Source: Gracilibacillus salitolerans (GTDB lineage Bacteria > Bacillota > Bacilli > Bacillales > Amphibacillaceae). Taken from it: DNA of 64,000 bases. The notes beneath the pieces are model-generated. The model searched no databases and was not told the DNA's origin. It saw nothing but the letters and a program-made list of their open reading frames with translations. Every line of letters starts with the position of its first letter. Within the stretch, counting starts at the first letter, position 1. Shown here piece by piece: positions 27,514 through 40,550 of this stretch. Made by a program: the position numbers and the translations under genes. Location: positions 1,736,001 to 1,800,000 of the forward strand of contig NZ_CP045915.1 in NCBI RefSeq assembly GCF_009650095.1. Direction: 5' to 3'.

Positions 27514-29583
27514 TTGAAGAAGTTTATTGCTTTGTTATTTGTTTTAATTATGATAGTGACAATAAATGCTATTGATAGTCAAGCCGCTACAACTGAATTC
27601 CAACACCCAGGTATACTTCATACAGAGGAAGATTTTGACAGAATCCAGCAGATGGTTAATGAGGGTAGACAGCCATATTTAGACGGTTATAATCAATTAG
27701 ATAACAGTCCCCTTTCGTCACCTAATTGGACACCGCGTGCAACTGATACAATAATTCGTGGTGGTGATGGCGACAATGTAGCTTTGCTGTATATTGATAT
27801 AAACCGTGCTTATCAAAATGCGTTACTGTGGAAGATTACCGGTAATACGGAACATGGCGATACAGCACGTGATATTTTGAACGCCTGGTCGTCTACACTT
27901 ACGACGGTTACTGGAAATGCAGATCGTTATCTAGCTTCTGGGTTAAATGGATACCAGTTGGCTAACGTCTCAGAGATTATGAGGGAATACCCTGGCTTCA
28001 ATGTGACTCAGATGCAAGACATGTTATTGAATGTATTCTACAAGCCCCTAAATGAAAGGTTTCTGATTGGAAATGAATTCGGCGCTGATCATAATGATGC
28101 CTACATTCAAAATTACTGGGCAAATTGGGATTTAAGCAATATGGCTGCGACAGTTGCGATTGGCATTTTTTGTGATCGCCCAGATATCTATGATTTAGGA
28201 ATCGAATACTACAAACACGGAGCAGGTAACGGTTCAATCTATAATGCGATTCCCTTTCTCCACCCTGATGGGCTTGCCCAATGGCAAGAGTCAGGTCGGG
28301 ACCAGGCTCACACGCAACTAGGTGTTGGCTTGATGGCAGCTACAAGTGAAATGGCTTGGAATCAAGGGGATGACTTATATGGATGGGCAAATAACCGATT
28401 GATGCGGGCAGCTGAATATGTTGCGAAATATAACAACGGTTATGATAACGTACCTTTTTCAACATATGAATGGGGATCTGGCCAAAATGGAGACGTTCAA
28501 ACACATACAGTAATTTCTAGTGCTGGCCGTGACGAATATCGTCCGATATGGGAATTGATCTATAACCATTACGCAAATCGAATGGGATTGTCCGTACCTA
28601 ACATTGCTACAAGAGCTCAACAAATGAGACCCGAAGGAGGCCCTGACACTAGATGGCCTTCGACATTTGACCAACCTGGATTCGGAACACTTTTATATAC
28701 TAGACCTGCAGGCAGTGGAGGAACAGCAACTCTTCCAGAAGGCAATATCCCAGATGGCACATACCGTTTCATGGTGAGTCATAGTGGTAAGGCTATGGAT
28801 GCAGCTGGAATAACAGAAGGTGCAAATGTACAGCAATCGACATATATTGGAGAAAGCAACCAGCATTGGAATGTTACGCATCTTGGTGGAGGACAATATA
28901 GTGTTATGGATGGAAGAAGTGGACTCGCATTGGATGTAGCTAGTGCTTCTCATGATCACGGGGCAACATTTCAGTTGTTGAATTATCATGGTGGGGACAA
29001 TCAGAAATTTGCTTTTATCCCTGTAGGAAATGGTTATCATCGCATTACACCGGTGCATAGTAATAAGCCGGCTGATATAGTAGATGTTTCCGCAGAAGAT
29101 GGAGCCCTTTTACAACAATGGCGGTATCTACAAGGTGGAAATCAGCATTGGCGAATTGAACCAGTATCTGTAAACGTTCGCTTGCAGTCATATAACTTCC
29201 CAGATCGTTATGTGCGTCACAGTAACTATCGTACACGGATAGATGCTAATGTTTCACCAGCGCAAGACTCAGAGTTCAGGATGGTTACTGGATTGGCTAG
29301 TTCGAGTGGAGTATCCTTTGAATCTATTAATTTCCCAGGTTATTACTTGCGAGTTCGATCAAATGGGGAGGTATGGCTAGATTCAAATGACGATACATCA
29401 ACTTTCGCAATGGAAGCTACCTTTCGTCGTGTAGCAGGATTAGCAGATGCTCAAAAATCATCCTATCAAATGTGGACGGATTCAAGCAGATATTTGCGTC
29501 ATAATAATTACCAATTGTATGTCGAAAGTGGATCAGGATCTAGTTTTAATGAAGATGCTACTTTTACAGAAGTCTCTCCATAA
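27514..29583 (+). CDS. Secreted alginate-lyase-fold protein with ricin-B and AbfB (CBM42) modules
   Basis: A signal peptide (1-25, ending SQAA) precedes an alginate-lyase-like helical domain (about 30-385; HPGILHTEEDFDRIQQMV, ALLWKITGNTEHGDTARDILNAW, GADHNDAYIQNYWANWDLSNMAA). A ricin-type beta-trefoil follows (about 410-550), with QHWNV and QHWRIEP repeat ends. An AbfB/CBM42 arabinofuranose-binding trefoil (554-688) with YVRHSNYRTRID and YLRHNNYQLYVES completes it. The AbfB module argues that the target carries arabinofuranose, so true alginate lyase activity is doubtful. TTG 27514 is the start, with GGAG about ten bases before. Confidence 0.82.
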   Translation: MKKFIALLFVLIMIVTINAIDSQAATTEFQHPGILHTEEDFDRIQQMVNEGRQPYLDGYNQLDNSPLSSPNWTPRATDTIIRGGDGDNVALLYIDINRAYQNALLWKITGNTEHGDTARDILNAWSSTLTTVTGNADRYLASGLNGYQLANVSEIMREYPGFNVTQMQDMLLNVFYKPLNERFLIGNEFGADHNDAYIQNYWANWDLSNMAATVAIGIFCDRPDIYDLGIEYYKHGAGNGSIYNAIPFLHPDGLAQWQESGRDQAHTQLGVGLMAATSEMAWNQGDDLYGWANNRLMRAAEYVAKYNNGYDNVPFSTYEWGSGQNGDVQTHTVISSAGRDEYRPIWELIYNHYANRMGLSVPNIATRAQQMRPEGGPDTRWPSTFDQPGFGTLLYTRPAGSGGTATLPEGNIPDGTYRFMVSHSGKAMDAAGITEGANVQQSTYIGESNQHWNVTHLGGGQYSVMDGRSGLALDVASASHDHGATFQLLNYHGGDNQKFAFIPVGNGYHRITPVHSNKPADIVDVSAEDGALLQQWRYLQGGNQHWRIEPVSVNVRLQSYNFPDRYVRHSNYRTRIDANVSPAQDSEFRMVTGLASSSGVSFESINFPGYYLRVRSNGEVWLDSNDDTSTFAMEATFRRVAGLADAQKSSYQMWTDSSRYLRHNNYQLYVESGSGSSFNEDATFTEVSP

Positions 29584-29644
29584 ATATTATTTTCTTTACT
29601 TGCCCTTTTTAATAGGGAAAATAGACAGTAATTTTATGTATGAT

Positions 29645-29685
29645 GGCTAACTATCAATTATTGAAGGTTAGCCTATTTTATTTTT
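29645..29685 (+). terminator. Rho-independent terminator
   Basis: GGCTAAC / GTTAGCC, a 7-bp perfect stem with a 15-base loop, followed by TATTTTATTTTT. The remaining 29686-29866 shows no defined signal. Confidence 0.7.
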
Positions 29686-29866
29686 GAAAAAATCAATCGA
29701 TTAAATCAACTGGATGATACCAAAGTAAAAAAAGTATGGTATGCAAGGAATTTGAAAACTAATACAATAACAATTAATAAAAAAAGAATACATTTCTCTA
29801 TAATATCAATTATTTTCATTAGAGAAAAATAGATTTCAAAATTTTAAAACGAAGGGATCGTAAATA

Positions 29867-31432
29867 ATGATTCAAAATCCAATACTGAAAGGATTCAATC
29901 CTGATCCATCAATTGTTAGAGTTGATGAAGATTATTACATTGCTACATCTACATTCGAATGGTTTCCAGGGGTGAGAATTCATCATTCAAGAGATTTAAA
30001 GCATTGGCGGTTGCTGACATATCCACTCACACGTACTAGTCAGCTGAATTTGAAAGGAAATCCTAGCTCAGGAGGAATTTGGGCGCCAAATTTAACATAT
30101 GCAGATGGCGTATTTTACTTAGTCTATACTGATGTCAAAACAAAAGAAGGACCATATAAAGATTGTCATAATTATTTAGTGACAGCTACTAATATAGAAG
30201 GACCTTGGTCAGACCCGATTTTTTTAAATAGTAGCGGGTTTGATCCGGCACTATTTCATGATGAAGATGGACGTAAATGGTTAATTAATATGGAATGGAA
30301 CTATCGCAAGCGTGAGAAGAATTTCAACGGTATTTTGTTACAGGAATATAATCCAAAACAAGAGAAATTAACAGGTCCAATTAGTAAAATTATTGAAGGA
30401 GAAGAACATGTTCTAGAAGGTTCCAACCTTTACAAAAAAGATGACTATTATTATATTATTCTGGCGGATGGCGGGACGGGATATAATCATTCAGTATCTG
30501 TTAGAAGATCGAAAAATATTGAGGGGCCTTTTCACCAAGACCCAATGCTTCAAATTCTAACTGCCAGAAATCATCCTGATCATCCAATTCAGAGGGCAGG
30601 GCATGGATCACTTGTAGAAACGCAAAATGGGGAATGGTATATGGCCTATTTATGTGCTCGCCCATTATCCAACAAAGAATGTCCACTTGGACGTGAAACA
30701 GCTATTCAAAAGTGCTACTGGACTAATGACGGTTGGTTACGAATGGTGGAGGGAGGAGGTTTACCGACATCGAAAACAGAAGCACCTAACTTACGTGAAC
30801 ATCCTTTTAAACTATTACCGGAAAAAATTGATTTTGACGAAGAACAGCTACCACAGTATTATCAATCTTTACGCGTTCCAGTTACAGAGGATTGGGCTAG
30901 TTTGCGAGATAGAAAAGGTTTCTTGCGATTATATGGACGGGAATCATTAAGTTCAGTACACGAACAAAGCCTGATAGCAAGGAGTATCGATGAGTATTTT
31001 GTGGAAATAGAAACTGCGGTAGAATTCGAACCAGCTACATTTATGCAAAAAGCAGGGCTTATTTGTATGTTTGATGAAGATGATTTATTTTATCTTCATA
31101 TTAGTTATGACAATAACTTGGGAAAAATACTTCAAATAATAAAACATGAACAAGGTAATTATGACGAATTATTGGAAGATCCTATACCAATTCACATTCA
31201 AAGTGAGATCAATATGAAGGTTATGATCTCAAGAGAATGGTTACAGTTTTATTATCATTTTGGTAAAACAGAGTGGCAAGAGATTGGTCCACCATTACCT
31301 TTTGGGAATTTAGGAGATGAATATAGTGGAAAACTGGGTTTTACAGGTGCATTCGTGGGAATTTGTTGTCAGGACTTAAGCGGACAGCGAAAATACGCAG
31401 ATTTTGATTATATTAATTATTACTATAAATAA
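29867..31432 (+). CDS. xynB: GH43 beta-xylosidase (subfamily 11 type), cytoplasmic
   Basis: A 521-residue two-domain enzyme. The propeller holds the GH43 triad: base D13 (FNPDPSIV), pKa modulator D126 (GFDPALF) and acid E184 (LEGSNLY). A C-terminal beta-sandwich (about 320-521) is the DUF1349-like domain found in GH43_11 xylosidases. There is no signal peptide, so it hydrolyses imported xylo-oligosaccharides to xylose, possibly with arabinofuranosidase side activity. AAGGGAT precedes the ATG. It has its own upstream terminator and so probably its own promoter. Confidence 0.93.
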   Translation: MIQNPILKGFNPDPSIVRVDEDYYIATSTFEWFPGVRIHHSRDLKHWRLLTYPLTRTSQLNLKGNPSSGGIWAPNLTYADGVFYLVYTDVKTKEGPYKDCHNYLVTATNIEGPWSDPIFLNSSGFDPALFHDEDGRKWLINMEWNYRKREKNFNGILLQEYNPKQEKLTGPISKIIEGEEHVLEGSNLYKKDDYYYIILADGGTGYNHSVSVRRSKNIEGPFHQDPMLQILTARNHPDHPIQRAGHGSLVETQNGEWYMAYLCARPLSNKECPLGRETAIQKCYWTNDGWLRMVEGGGLPTSKTEAPNLREHPFKLLPEKIDFDEEQLPQYYQSLRVPVTEDWASLRDRKGFLRLYGRESLSSVHEQSLIARSIDEYFVEIETAVEFEPATFMQKAGLICMFDEDDLFYLHISYDNNLGKILQIIKHEQGNYDELLEDPIPIHIQSEINMKVMISREWLQFYYHFGKTEWQEIGPPLPFGNLGDEYSGKLGFTGAFVGICCQDLSGQRKYADFDYINYYYK

Positions 31433-31531
31433 TTCGAATAGTTTTTTATAAATAGCTCTTTGAATATTGAATAAAACTATCTCTAATGATTACAGATTTC
31501 AATAATTATAGACTCCTTTTACATTTTTTGT

Positions 31532-31585
31532 TTTTTAAAAGTACAAAAATCGTATATAATAGAATCACAATGTAAAACGTTTTCA
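31532..31585 (+). promoter_or_regulatory. Promoter and LacI/CcpA-type operator for the esterase gene
   Basis: TATAAT (31555-31560) is a perfect -10 box, with a weak TTTTTA 17 bases upstream. Ten bases after it lies the near-palindrome TGTAAAACGTTTTCA (31571-31585), which has the central ACGT/AACGTT of LacI-family and cre operators. Its position across the start site predicts repression. Confidence 0.55.
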
Positions 31586-31617
31586 TTTTTTAGCCAAGTT
31601 TAAAAGGAGTTGGACAA

Positions 31618-32634
31618 ATGAATCAATTGGATCGGTTGTTTAACCAATTTTATGACAATGCATTAGAAGAAACTTTTAAAGCGGTAGGCCCAGTTGAGCG
31701 AAAACTAACATTAAAAAGTAGTTTATTAGAGTTATTAGGTGACTTCTCTTATTTAGATGAAACAAGAGTGGAGATGAAACCTACTGTTATCGAAACAAAG
31801 GAATTTGATGACTATACAAGAGAATTGATTTCCTTACCCGTTACAGATTTAATCTACATACCAATCTATGTCCTGACACCTAAAACTGAACAACAAATAT
31901 ATTCATCTGTATTAGCACTTCATGGTCACGGCTATGGTGTCAAAGAAGCTGTTGGACTGACTAAAAGTGGAGAACAAGAGCAAGGAGAGCCAGGCATCCA
32001 CAATCAATTTGCAGTAGAACTAGTCAAACGTGGTTTAAAGGTGTTTGCACCAGAAGTGATCGGATTTGGGGAACGTCGTCTTACACGCGATAAGGAAGCA
32101 GGGAATATTAATTCTTGTGAAGCGATGGCAACCAACCTTTTAATGGAAGGAAAAACATTAGCAGGATTACGAATATGGGAAGCTCGTCGTTTATTAGATT
32201 ATATGGAATCGTGTTCGGACGTAAATACGTCACGGATAGGTATGATGGGTTTTTCCGGAGGAGCAGTAATTACGACTTATACCGCAGCATTGGATCTACG
32301 AGTAAGTACAACTGTGCTAACAGGGTTCACAAATACTTTTAAAGGAAGTATTATGGCGATGCACCATTGTATTGATAATTATATACCAGGCATATTAAAT
32401 TACGCGGAATTACCGGAATGGATATCATTAATCTCACCAAGAAGTTTATTTATTGAATCAGGTGAAAAAGATCCTATTTTTCCGAATCAGTATGTTAAAG
32501 AGGCGATTGCTGAAATAGAAAAGTATTATGATAATCGCCCAGAAAAATTTGCTTATGATATCTTTCCGGGGGTACATGAAATTAGTGGTCGAAAGTCGTT
32601 TGATTGGTTGAAACGTCAGTTGTTACCGTCTTAA
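31618..32634 (+). CDS. Alpha/beta hydrolase, Abhydrolase_7/YtaP-like, possible carbohydrate esterase
   Basis: A 338-residue cytoplasmic serine hydrolase. LALHGHGYG forms the oxyanion region, GFSGGA places the nucleophile at S213, ESGEKDPIFP contains the acid Asp, and GVHEISG the His. It resembles YtaP and acetyl-ester hydrolases found with hemicellulose genes. AAAAGGAGTT precedes the ATG, and a repressor-type operator lies upstream. Its substrate is unknown; deacetylation of oligosaccharides is the contextual guess. Confidence 0.75.
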   Translation: MNQLDRLFNQFYDNALEETFKAVGPVERKLTLKSSLLELLGDFSYLDETRVEMKPTVIETKEFDDYTRELISLPVTDLIYIPIYVLTPKTEQQIYSSVLALHGHGYGVKEAVGLTKSGEQEQGEPGIHNQFAVELVKRGLKVFAPEVIGFGERRLTRDKEAGNINSCEAMATNLLMEGKTLAGLRIWEARRLLDYMESCSDVNTSRIGMMGFSGGAVITTYTAALDLRVSTTVLTGFTNTFKGSIMAMHHCIDNYIPGILNYAELPEWISLISPRSLFIESGEKDPIFPNQYVKEAIAEIEKYYDNRPEKFAYDIFPGVHEISGRKSFDWLKRQLLPS

Positions 32635-32766
32635 TTTTATGATGGCACTTGAGGACAGGTATTAATGGAAACTTTGTGTAAAATCCATGATTGCGATTTC
32701 AGTTTCTCATGAATGTGATATACTCATAGTTAAAGACAGATTTGTAGCAGGGGGAGTAGTTGCAAG

Positions 32767-33384
32767 ATGAAAAAATTATGGGAAACTTTGAAAACGATGT
32801 CTTTTAAAGAAGCAGTAGATTATATTTGGGAATACTATAAAATACACATTATTGGAATTGTATTAGGAGTAGCTTTTCTTGTATCTATTTTATCGACAGT
32901 TTTTAAGGAAAAAGAGGAAACTTATGAAGTGATGGTTGTCAGTGAAATACCGTATGAAATTACGGAACAATTCTCCAATGAGGTGAATGAGAACTACTTT
33001 GAAGAATTTCAAGTAGCAGTAAATAATATTACGTCTGGTGGCGGTTCCATTTCAGACTTATCATATGCAGATATACAAAAATTTTGGGCAAATATTGGTG
33101 CTAATATGGTGGATGTCATTGTAACCAATGAAGCGATTGCCGAACAAATGGTGGAACAAGAAGGGATTTTACAAATAGAAGAAGCTGTCGATATGTCATT
33201 ATTGGAAGAAAGTGAAGTAGAGTTATATGATTTTGGAACAGATTCTGTATATGGGATTGATACTAATCAATTGGATGTTTTTGATGATATCGAACTTTTT
33301 CAGGACAAGGTTATAATTATCCCAATCAACTCTGAAAACCATGACAAAACCACGCAATTTTTAGAAACATTATTGCAATCCTAA
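32767..33384 (+). CDS. Single-span membrane protein of unknown function (205 aa)
   Basis: A short cytoplasmic N-terminus (MKKLWETLKTMSFKEAVDYIWEYYKIH) precedes one strong membrane helix (IIGIVLGVAFLVSILSTVF, about 28-46) and an acidic extracytoplasmic domain of about 155 residues. A GSISDLSYADIQKFWANIGANMVDVIVTNEAIAEQ stretch suggests a mixed alpha/beta fold. GGGGGAG precedes the ATG. It lies between the esterase gene and a terminator. I recognise no family. Confidence 0.7.
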   Translation: MKKLWETLKTMSFKEAVDYIWEYYKIHIIGIVLGVAFLVSILSTVFKEKEETYEVMVVSEIPYEITEQFSNEVNENYFEEFQVAVNNITSGGGSISDLSYADIQKFWANIGANMVDVIVTNEAIAEQMVEQEGILQIEEAVDMSLLEESEVELYDFGTDSVYGIDTNQLDVFDDIELFQDKVIIIPINSENHDKTTQFLETLLQS

Positions 33385-33388
33385 CATA

Positions 33389-33420
33389 GAAATCGACAAG
33401 AAAAACTTGTCGATTTCTCA
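33389..33420 (+). terminator. Terminator hairpin
   Basis: GAAATCGACAAG / CTTGTCGATTTC, a 12-bp perfect stem with a 5-base loop and a short T-containing tail, directly after the membrane protein gene. Confidence 0.75.
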
Positions 33421-33537
33421 TTTAAAAGCGAGAAAATTATTAAAATAATACACAAAATCCATTAAACTGCGAAGTAACTTTTGCGAGGATTTGCTTTCTT
33501 CCGTTCTAAATTTTGATGAGATTTGGCATACGCTTCG

Positions 33538-33649
33538 GCAGAATACTGCGCTTTCCGTGGGCTCGGCTTCAGCTAACTTTGTGAAGGAAAACACTTCACA
33601 AAGTGGATCTTCAGCTCTCGCTGTCCCACAGGAGTCTCCGTATTCTGCC
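33538..33649 (+). repeat. Covarying long-hairpin repeat, copy A
   Basis: Outer stem GGCAGAATAC / GTATTCTGCC encloses the conserved CTTTCCGTGGG / CCCACAGGAG arms. Inside these are conserved GCTAACTT and AGTGGATCTTCAGC segments and a terminal stem ACTTTGTGAAG / CTTCACAAAGT. Four related copies occur at 33737, 42458, 42704 and 48446 with different stem sequences. This copy lies in the 33385-34032 gene-free gap. Confidence 0.8.
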
Positions 33650-33736
33650 TACGCTAACTTTAGAGTCCTGATTATTGAAAGTATAGAACTCATGGAACTA
33701 TAATCTTTGGATTTCCTGTCTTTTCAACAGAACACT

Positions 33737-33878
33737 ATGCTAAGCTGCGGAAAAATGCGACACTCCTGGGGGAAGAGCGCGAGCTGAAGATGCACTTGGT
33801 AAAGTGCTTTTCTTTACCAAGTTAGCTGAGGCCGTGCCCCCGGAAAGGGAGTATTTTTCCGCAGCGACGAGTTAGCAT
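33737..33878 (-). repeat. Covarying long-hairpin repeat, copy B (inverted relative to A)
   Basis: Outer stems ATGCTAA / TTAGCAT and GCTGCGGAAAAAT / ATTTTTCCGCAGC (13 bp perfect) enclose the conserved core in reverse orientation. The terminal stem is ACTTGGTAAAG / CTTTACCAAGT. It lies 87 bases from copy A. Downstream at about 33966-34000 a GCGGGTGGG...TTTTTT segment resembles one behind copies C and D. Confidence 0.8.
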
Positions 33879-34032
33879 TCAACTCCAGAAGAATGGAAGA
33901 AAGCCACACTAAACAGAATTTTCATTGGTTCGTATTTTTATCTATTGCGAATCAGATAAATAGTGTGGGGCGGGTGGGTTTTACCTGTTTTTTATAGATG
34001 AATAATTATTATTTGATAGAAGGGTGTTAACA

Positions 34033-35028
34033 ATGAAAAAAGCGATTTATGTAATGGATCAACGTTCATTTGATTTAGTATATCCGAAGTTTGTTAGAGA
34101 AGAGATTGGGGAATTAGTCGAAGTAGTTGCCGAGCCAATGAATAAGGAACAATTATTGAATGATTTATCAATCCTTGAAGAAGTGGAAGTCTTGCTAACC
34201 GGATGGGGTGGCCCAACATTGGATGAAGGATTGCTAGAATATGCACCAAATCTGAAAGCAGTATTGTATGCAGCAGGCTCCATTAAATCGATCGCAACAG
34301 ATGTAGCTTGGAAAAGAGGAATTTTGTTTTCTACAGCGGTTACAGCAAATGGACGTCCAGTGGCAGAATTCACCTTATCACAAATTTTATTTTGTTTAAA
34401 AAATGGTTGGCAATTTGTTCGCGATATTCAGGTAACAAAACAATATCCACCAAAACCTTTTGAATTAAAAGGCGCTTACCGCAGTGTTGTCGGATTAATA
34501 TCTTTAAGTACAGTCGGAAGACATACGTTAGAATTGTTACAGCCCTTTGACATAGATGTCTTAGCATATGATCCGTTTGTTTCAGAGGAAGAAGCAAATA
34601 AATTAGGTGTTACAATGTGTTCACTAGAAGATATTTTCCGTTATGCAGACGTTGTTTCACTACATACGCCGTTATTGAAAGAAACAATCGGCATGATTAC
34701 TGGAGGCCATTTTACGTTAATGAAGCAAGGTGCTAGTTTTATCAACACCGCCAGAGGTGCCATTGTACGGGAAAAAGAAATGATAGAAGTTTTACAAGAC
34801 AGAACAGATATCACAGCTGTATTGGATGTAACAGATCCTGAACCGCCAGAGCAAGGATCTCCGTTATTTCAAATGCAAAATGTTGTAATAACACCACACT
34901 TGGCAGGAAGTGAAGGGGAAGAGTGTGGAAGAATGGGTGCCTATATGTTAGAGGAATTAAAACGATATATCAACGAAGAACCGCTTCAATGGTCTGTATC
35001 TAAAGAACAATTTCAAAAAATGGCCTAA
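34033..35028 (+). CDS. D-isomer-specific 2-hydroxyacid dehydrogenase
   Basis: A 331-residue NAD-dependent dehydrogenase. Catalytic residues are R241 (TARGA), E270 (DPEPP) and H289 (TPHLAG). The nucleotide-binding loop reads GLISLSTVGR, a variant in which the usual GxGxxG glycine is a serine, as in some members of this subgroup. It would interconvert a 2-hydroxyacid and a 2-oxoacid derived from sugar breakdown. ATG 34033 follows AAGGGTG; GTG 34024 is too close to it. The next gene, a sugar isomerase, starts 15 bases after the stop, so both probably act in one pathway. Confidence 0.9.
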   Translation: MKKAIYVMDQRSFDLVYPKFVREEIGELVEVVAEPMNKEQLLNDLSILEEVEVLLTGWGGPTLDEGLLEYAPNLKAVLYAAGSIKSIATDVAWKRGILFSTAVTANGRPVAEFTLSQILFCLKNGWQFVRDIQVTKQYPPKPFELKGAYRSVVGLISLSTVGRHTLELLQPFDIDVLAYDPFVSEEEANKLGVTMCSLEDIFRYADVVSLHTPLLKETIGMITGGHFTLMKQGASFINTARGAIVREKEMIEVLQDRTDITAVLDVTDPEPPEQGSPLFQMQNVVITPHLAGSEGEECGRMGAYMLEELKRYINEEPLQWSVSKEQFQKMA

Positions 35029-35043
35029 GAAAGGAGATTAAGC

Positions 35044-35820
35044 ATGAAAATAGGTTTATGCTCGGTAACATTTCGTGATAAAAATCCAGAACAAATTGCA
35101 GATTTAGCGATGGAAGTTTCGTTAGACGGGATTGAATGGGGAGGAGATGTCCATGTTCCCCCAGGAGATTACGAGCATGCTGAAAAAGTAGGAGAAGTAA
35201 CAAGATCACGTGGGTTAGAAGTCAGCTCCTACGGTTCTTACTATCGACTGGCCGATCATACCGGAAATGAATATGATTTCACGACAATCCTTGAAACGGC
35301 AAAAAAATTACAAGCACCAGCAATTCGTGTTTGGGCAGGGATGAAAGGAAGTAAAGAAGCGGATGAATGCTATCGTAAAAAAGTAGTCGAGGATGCCAGG
35401 AGGATAGCAGATTTAGCTTCAGATGAAGGGATTAGTGTTCATTTAGAGTATCATGATAACACGTTAACGGATACAAAAGAAAGTGCCAGAAAGCTGATGG
35501 AAGAAATTAATCATAATAATCTATTGCTATACTGGCAGCCTTCTAATGGTGTCTCCGTAGAGGAACGATTAGCGAGTATCGATCTAGTAAAGGAATGGAT
35601 CACCAATGTCCATATTTTTCATTGGCATTCTTTTGAAGACCGCTTGGAGCTGATTAGTGGCGAAGGAGAATGGCAACAGTATTTAAAGGCGATCGAGAAA
35701 GATGGTCGTGACCGGTATGTATTAATGGAATTTGTCAAGGATGATGACGAAAGACAATTTCTGAAAGATGCGCAGACATTGCATATTTTAAGAGATACAG
35801 TTACAAATAAAACAACCTGA
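35044..35820 (+). CDS. Sugar phosphate isomerase/epimerase (xylose isomerase-like TIM barrel)
   Basis: A 258-residue AP_endonuc_2-type TIM barrel. It has a metal-site pattern with EYHDN (about residue 139), a conserved WQP strand (LLYWQPSN), NVHIFHW and a final acidic residue in VLMEFVKDD. AAAGGAGATT precedes the ATG. It follows the dehydrogenase gene directly. Family members isomerise sugars, inosose or hydroxypyruvate; the substrate cannot be assigned. Confidence 0.85.
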   Translation: MKIGLCSVTFRDKNPEQIADLAMEVSLDGIEWGGDVHVPPGDYEHAEKVGEVTRSRGLEVSSYGSYYRLADHTGNEYDFTTILETAKKLQAPAIRVWAGMKGSKEADECYRKKVVEDARRIADLASDEGISVHLEYHDNTLTDTKESARKLMEEINHNNLLLYWQPSNGVSVEERLASIDLVKEWITNVHIFHWHSFEDRLELISGEGEWQQYLKAIEKDGRDRYVLMEFVKDDDERQFLKDAQTLHILRDTVTNKTT

Positions 35821-35829
35821 TAGCGAATA

Positions 35830-36884
<1,055 letters not shown>

Positions 36885-36951
36885 ACCTAAGAAAACTCAA
36901 TATTTATTATTGCCGAATGTATCCGATCTCAAAAATAAGGAGGCTTTTTAG

Positions 36952-40053
<3,102 letters not shown>

Positions 40054-40114
40054 CTTTGTATTTACTGACAAATAAGCGTATAATGGAGGTATAACCCATG
40101 AAAGGGAGTGCCGT

Positions 40115-40297
40115 ATGGCTTATTTTAATAATCAGAAAGAACCCGTACAAAATGTCGAGACTAATGTTTGGTCTTGTGTAAGTGATGATTGTCAGGGCTG
40201 GATGCGTGAGAATTATTCATTTGAAAAAGAACCAGCATGTCCAATATGCAAATCAGAAATGAAGAAAGAAGTTAGAGTAATTCCGGAAATGAAATAA
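40115..40297 (+). CDS. YdjO-like zinc-ribbon small protein
   Basis: A 60-residue protein resembling B. subtilis YdjO: MAYFNNQKEP start, NVWSCVSDDCQGWMR and CPICKSEM form a CxxxxC...CxxC zinc-ribbon-like pattern. The family is annotated as cold-inducible in some genomes, but its function is not established. GGGAG precedes the ATG. A terminator follows, so it is monocistronic. Confidence 0.8.
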   Translation: MAYFNNQKEPVQNVETNVWSCVSDDCQGWMRENYSFEKEPACPICKSEMKKEVRVIPEMK

Positions 40298-40303
40298 TAG
40301 ATG

Positions 40304-40338
40304 AGAAGCTACTCTCTGATAAGGGGGTAGCTTCTTCA
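40304..40338 (+). terminator. Rho-independent terminator
   Basis: AGAAGCTAC / GTAGCTTCT, a 9-bp perfect stem with a 14-base loop, behind the ydjO-like gene. Downstream, TTGACA at 40460-40465 may be a -35 box for the next gene, but its -10 is weak. Confidence 0.75.
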
Positions 40339-40550
40339 TTATCGAGATAGGTTTAGGAAGCATTTCTTGGATAGATTGATCGCTACTTGTGTAACATTAC
40401 CTTGCATAGGATAAGATTCTATACCTTGAAATTCCGTACCCTATCATTTACTTTCTAGCTTGACAGAAGGGGTAGTAAAAAGCTAAAAATAGAGTAGGGA
40501 ATGTTTCGTTCATACATATTAACTAGATAAAAAGGCAGTGGGGTAAAATC

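Noticed and set aside
33491..33703. 70-codon ORF in the 33.5-kb gap
   Set aside because: It lies inside hairpin repeat copy A; the translation follows the repeat and similar frames appear at other copies. No ribosome site.
40340..40550. Riboswitch upstream of LacI paralogue 1
   Set aside because: Only a possible TTGACA box was found; no conserved aptamer motif or mutually exclusive hairpins could be seen.
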